From an uncultured Clostridia bacterium (lineage in GTDB: Bacteria; Bacillota; Clostridia; TANB77; CAG-508), in NCBI GenBank assembly GCA_944390505.1, contig CALXQF010000017.1, positions 1 to 16,007 on the forward strand: 16,007 nucleotides of DNA, given 5' to 3'. Made by a program: the position numbers and the translations under genes. This document shows, piece by piece, positions 12,948-16,007 of the stretch; position 1 is the first letter of the stretch, and every line of letters begins with the position of its first letter. Under the pieces are notes generated by a model. It did not search any database, had not been told where the DNA came from, and saw only the letters and a program-made list of their open reading frames with translations.

Positions 12948-13868
12948 ATGGCAGTAGTTGCAATGAAACAATTACTAGAAGCAGGTGTTCATTTCGGACA
13001 TCAAACAAGAAGATGGGATCCAAAAATGGCAGAATACATTTTCCAAGCTAGAAATGGTATCCATATCATCGATTTACAAAAGACATCTAAAAAATTAGAT
13101 GAAGCTTACAGCTTCTTAAAAGAACAAGCTGAAGAAGGAAAAACAGTTCTATTTGTAGGAACTAAAAAGCAAGCACAAGAATGTGTAAAAGAAGCAGCTG
13201 AAAAATGCGGTATGTACTACGTAAATCAAAGATGGTTAGGTGGTACATTAACAAACTTCGAAACCATTAGAAAAAGAATTAACAGATTAATGGAACTTGA
13301 AAAAATGCAAGAAGATGGTACTTTTGAAGTACTTCCTAAAAAAGAAGTTATTCTTTTGAAAAAAGAAATGGAAAAACTAGAAAAAAATCTTGGTGGAATT
13401 AAAGATATGACAGAACTACCAGGAGTAATGTTTATTGTAGATCCTAAAAAAGAAAGAATTGGAATTTTAGAAGCTAGAAAATTAGGAATTCCAGTAATCG
13501 GTTTAGTAGATACTAACTGTAATCCAGAAGATGTTGATTATGCAATTCCAGGAAATGATGATGCTATTCGTGCTGTAAAACTAATTGCAGATTGCATGGC
13601 AAATGCAGTTATTGAAGGTAAACAAGGTGAGTCTATGGAAATGCCAGAAAATGTTGAAGAAGCAATGGCAGAAGAAGTAGCAGAGCCAACAGATATGGAA
13701 GAAGTAGTAGCTGAAACGGAAGAAGTTGTAGAAGATAAAGTAGAAGAACCAGCTAAAAGCGAAGAACCAAAAGAAGTAGAAACAGAACAAAAAGAAGAAA
13801 AGACAGAAGTAGCAGAAAAACCAAAAAGAACTAGAAAAAAAGCTGAAAAATCAGAAACAGCTGAATAA
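12948..13868 (+). CDS. rpsB: 30S ribosomal protein S2 with a long acidic C-terminal tail
   Basis: Residues 1-226 are a complete S2 protein, with the hallmark N-terminus LLEAGVHFGHQTRRWDPKM, the coiled-coil insertion around 105-150, QRWLGGTLTNF (94-104) and PVIGLVDTNCNPE (182-194). S2 binds late on the 30S back face, contacts S1 and is needed for translation initiation. Residues 227-306 are an extra tail with 28 glutamates in 80 residues, ending in a basic patch KPKRTRKKAEK. Most S2 proteins stop at 230-260 residues. The start is fixed by AAGGAGG and the canonical MAVV..MKQLLEAG sequence. tsf follows after 13 bp, the normal rpsB-tsf arrangement. S2 often autoregulates this operon, which fits the structured leader. 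Confidence 0.97.
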   Translation: MAVVAMKQLLEAGVHFGHQTRRWDPKMAEYIFQARNGIHIIDLQKTSKKLDEAYSFLKEQAEEGKTVLFVGTKKQAQECVKEAAEKCGMYYVNQRWLGGTLTNFETIRKRINRLMELEKMQEDGTFEVLPKKEVILLKKEMEKLEKNLGGIKDMTELPGVMFIVDPKKERIGILEARKLGIPVIGLVDTNCNPEDVDYAIPGNDDAIRAVKLIADCMANAVIEGKQGESMEMPENVEEAMAEEVAEPTDMEEVVAETEEVVEDKVEEPAKSEEPKEVETEQKEEKTEVAEKPKRTRKKAEKSETAE

Positions 13869-13881
13869 AGGAGGGGTTTTT

Positions 13882-14766
13882 ATGATTACTGCAGAGCAAG
13901 TAAAACAATTAAGAGAAAGAACAGGCGCAGGTATGATGGACTGCAAAAAAGTTTTAACAGAAACAAACGGAGACGAAGAAAAGGCAATCGAATTATTACG
14001 TGAAAGAGGTATCGCAAAAGCTGCAAAAAAATCAGACAGAATTGCAGCAGAAGGTTTAGTCACAACCTATGTAACAGAAGATCATAAAATTGGTGCAGTA
14101 GTAGAAGTAAATGCAGAAACAGACTTTGTTGCTAAAAATGAAGAATTTAAAAACTTTGTAGCTGATGTGGCAAAACAAGTTGCTGAAAAAAATCCAGCTA
14201 CAGTAGAAGAATTATTAGCACAAACATCAATTACAGAAACAGACAAAACAGTACAAGATGTTTTAACAAACAAAATTGCTACTATTGGCGAAAATATGTC
14301 AATTCGTAGATTTGAAAGATTTGAAACAACAAATGGTTTTGTAGAAAGCTATATTCATGGAGATGGAAAAATTGCTGTATTAGTTGAAATGGAAGGTGGA
14401 GACAATACTCTAGCAAAAGATATATGTATGCAAATTGCAGCAGCAAGACCAGAATATCTAGATAGAGAATCTGTACCTCAAGAACGTGTAAACCATGAAA
14501 TGGAAATTTTAAAAGCACAAGCAGTAAATGAAGGCAAACCAGAAGCTGTTGCTGAAAAGATTGTTCAAGGAAGAATTGGAAAATTTTATGGTGAAATTTG
14601 TTTAGTAGAACAAGACTTTGTAAAAGATCCAGACCAAAAAGTAGGAAAACTAGTTGAATCAAAGGGCGCTAAAATTGTTAGATTTGCTAGATTTGAAAAA
14701 GGTGAAGGACTTCAAAAAAGGAAAGAAAATTTTGCAGAAGAAGTAGCTAAACAAGTAAATGGATAA
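13882..14766 (+). CDS. tsf: Translation elongation factor Ts
   Basis: The 294-residue protein is a full-length EF-Ts, the guanine-nucleotide exchange factor that releases GDP from EF-Tu. The N-terminal UBA-like domain carries VKQLRERTGAGMMDCKKVLTE (7-27), and the core domain has the TDFVAKN motif (80-86), whose Asp-Phe pair inserts into EF-Tu to displace Mg2+. A second core subdomain follows, with IGENMSIRRF and HGDGKIAVLVEM, and the C-terminal module contains VEQDFVKDPDQKVGKLV. The RBS AAAGGAGG overlaps the stop region of rpsB, so translation may be coupled. A terminator follows directly; pyrH and frr, which usually continue this operon in Firmicutes, are absent here. Confidence 0.98.
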   Translation: MITAEQVKQLRERTGAGMMDCKKVLTETNGDEEKAIELLRERGIAKAAKKSDRIAAEGLVTTYVTEDHKIGAVVEVNAETDFVAKNEEFKNFVADVAKQVAEKNPATVEELLAQTSITETDKTVQDVLTNKIATIGENMSIRRFERFETTNGFVESYIHGDGKIAVLVEMEGGDNTLAKDICMQIAAARPEYLDRESVPQERVNHEMEILKAQAVNEGKPEAVAEKIVQGRIGKFYGEICLVEQDFVKDPDQKVGKLVESKGAKIVRFARFEKGEGLQKRKENFAEEVAKQVNG

Positions 14767-14805
14767 ATAGATGATTGAATAGATGAATTAAATCAATTAA
14801 TAAAA

Positions 14806-14845
14806 AATAAACTGTTCTAGAATAAAATAGAACAGTTTATTTTTT
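14806..14845 (+). terminator. Terminator of the rpsB-tsf operon
   Basis: AATAAACTGTTCTA (14806-14819) pairs perfectly with TAGAACAGTTTATT (14828-14841) around an 8-base loop, followed by a T-run. Upstream A-runs make it usable on the minus strand too, for the convergent acyltransferase gene. Confidence 0.9.
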
Positions 14846-14904
14846 ATCAATTTCAAATTTCATTTTTTGGTTATTCTTCATTTTTTATTTTTCTATTCTT
14901 ATTC

Positions 14905-15933
14905 TTAACTCTTTTCGTTTTCAATTTTTGAAGCAGAAGGAATTGATTGCATAGAATGAGTCTTTATTCTCATGTTATCTAGTTTATTTATTATTTTATC
15001 TAAATATTTATTTAAAAACTTATTTAATTTATCAGAACCAAATAAAAAGCAAACAACCAAAGAAATAACAAAAGAAGCAAGAATATATAAGTTATCTGGA
15101 CCAGGATAAATTTTAGCAAATACTAGAGTAATAGGTCTATGAAATACGTAAATCCATAAAGAATTTCTGCCCCATTTTTGAACAAAATTATATTTACCAC
15201 CTTTATTAGGTATCATACAAAATAATCCAAAACTTGCGACTAAAGCAATAATATAAACCAATGCTCTTATTAAAACATCGATAAAATGATGATAAGGTTC
15301 CATTAATAAATAATTCTGAATGTCATAAGAATAAGAAATAAATACAGCGCTTAATAATGCAAAAACAAATATAATAAATCCTGCAAAAAATACCCATTTC
15401 TTTCTTTTTTGTGTGAAAGAGACAATGAAATTCTTAGGAAGATAATATCCAATAAAGAAAAATGGTAGAAAACCTAAGATTTTTTCAATTGCCAATACAT
15501 TACTAACATCTGAACAAAATCCAGAAAACAAGCTGATAACAAAGCTAACAGGAATGACAATATACCATGTATTACATGGTAAGTACCTAGCAATTACTCT
15601 CCAAGCAACAAGTGCAAGTAAATACCAATAAGAAAAAAATGGAGTCAGACCTAAAAGCGTACCAGAAGTAAAAAGCGTGTATAAGACGAAAACAGTATTA
15701 AAAATCAAGTAAATCAAAAGATATTTACATGCTTTTTGAAAGTTAATTTCTTTTTTGCTAAAATATCCTGATATAAAAATAAAAGCAGGCATATGGAAAA
15801 AATAAATAACATTCACAATATATTTTCCATAATCAAGGCCCGTAAAATTATAAAGAAAATGTGTAAAGACTACTAAAAAAATAAGAAATCCCTTAAAGTT
15901 GTCCCAGTAAACAATTCTTTTTAATTGTTCCAT
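14905..15933 (-). CDS. Membrane acyltransferase of the AT3 / fucose 4-O-acetylase-like family
   Basis: This 342-residue, strongly hydrophobic protein has about ten predicted membrane segments. The N-terminus IVYWDNFKGFLIFLVVFTHFL, with conserved D11 and H25, and YFFHMPAFIFISGYFSKK, with H47, match the acyltransferase-3 superfamily, closest in style to the NolL/fucose 4-O-acetylase branch (COG3594). Members use acyl donors from the cytoplasm to O-acetylate sugars of exopolysaccharide, teichoic acid, peptidoglycan or antibiotics at the membrane. No glycosyltransferase or polysaccharide genes are in the window, so the substrate is unknown. The C-terminal tail (about 300-342) is charged and probably cytoplasmic. 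The RBS is AAGGGG before ATG 15933, and a consensus promoter lies upstream. Confidence 0.85.
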   Translation of the reverse strand: MEQLKRIVYWDNFKGFLIFLVVFTHFLYNFTGLDYGKYIVNVIYFFHMPAFIFISGYFSKKEINFQKACKYLLIYLIFNTVFVLYTLFTSGTLLGLTPFFSYWYLLALVAWRVIARYLPCNTWYIVIPVSFVISLFSGFCSDVSNVLAIEKILGFLPFFFIGYYLPKNFIVSFTQKRKKWVFFAGFIIFVFALLSAVFISYSYDIQNYLLMEPYHHFIDVLIRALVYIIALVASFGLFCMIPNKGGKYNFVQKWGRNSLWIYVFHRPITLVFAKIYPGPDNLYILASFVISLVVCFLFGSDKLNKFLNKYLDKIINKLDNMRIKTHSMQSIPSASKIENEKS

Positions 15934-15956
15934 TTTATCAATCCCCTTCCAATGGT

Positions 15957-15985
15957 ATTATAAAAGTGATGTTGAAAAATGTCAA
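15957..15985 (-). promoter_or_regulatory. Consensus sigma-A promoter of the acyltransferase gene
   Basis: On the minus strand TTGACA (15980-15985) and TATAAT (15957-15962) are separated by exactly 17 bases, a perfect match to the consensus for both boxes. Transcription should begin near 15950, about 17 bases before the ATG. Confidence 0.85.
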
Positions 15986-16007
15986 TAAAATGCCTAAAAA
16001 TGAAAAA

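Noticed and set aside
13581..13790. Minus-strand open frame opposite the S2 tail, rich in Phe and Tyr
   Set aside because: It is the antisense reading of the Glu/Lys-rich tail of rpsB and has no start signals.

Overview
The window is a strongly AT-rich chromosomal segment (about one-third G+C by eye) with Firmicutes-style purine-rich ribosome binding sites, sigma-A-like promoters and hairpin-plus-T terminators. Several genes point to an anaerobic, probably spore-forming clostridial lineage: a reverse rubrerythrin beside a short rubredoxin under a PerR/Fur-family regulator, a YtaF-type membrane protein known from sporulation, and an orphan zinc-ribbon protein resembling flagellar-operon protein YvyF. 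TGA is used as a stop (the Ca2+ ATPase ends with it), so the code is standard. No mobile element, CRISPR array, tRNA or rRNA was seen.

Layout. 1-213 is the 3' end of smc, convergent with an unusual stand-alone MurE-like ligase (265-1791, minus); a perfect 12-bp inverted repeat lies between them. A YtaF/MntP-fold protein (1914-2456) is followed by a SERCA-like Ca2+ P-type ATPase (2541-5222). A 400-bp gap holds a terminator, a GC-rich island, a purine tract and a promoter. Then come a membrane-anchored M23/LytM peptidase (5631-6593, no ATG start) and, convergent with it, a membrane-anchored HtrA protease (6746-8179, minus).

Divergent from htrA, one strong promoter drives a small membrane protein whose start is out of frame (8342-8828), rnhB (8880-9542) and a pyrimidine-nucleoside phosphorylase gene (9566-10864), ending at a long AT-rich hairpin. 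After the YvyF-like gene (11089-11349, minus) comes a stress module: a PerR-like regulator with a near-perfect Fur-type operator on its own promoter, reverse rubrerythrin, and a 46-residue rubredoxin. Its terminator is a perfect 34-bp palindrome that also contains the -35 box of the next promoter, which drives rpsB and tsf through a leader with a probable attenuator. S2 carries an 80-residue Glu-rich tail. A convergent membrane acyltransferase gene (14905-15933, minus) with a consensus promoter closes the window.

Most of this is conserved housekeeping content and I see no clear new multi-gene system. The points most worth a second look are regulatory or concern single genes: the rpsB leader and its promoter-in-terminator, the PerR-like protein with a Fur-type box, the broken start at 8342, the MurE variant, and the inverted repeats and GC-rich island in the intergenic regions.
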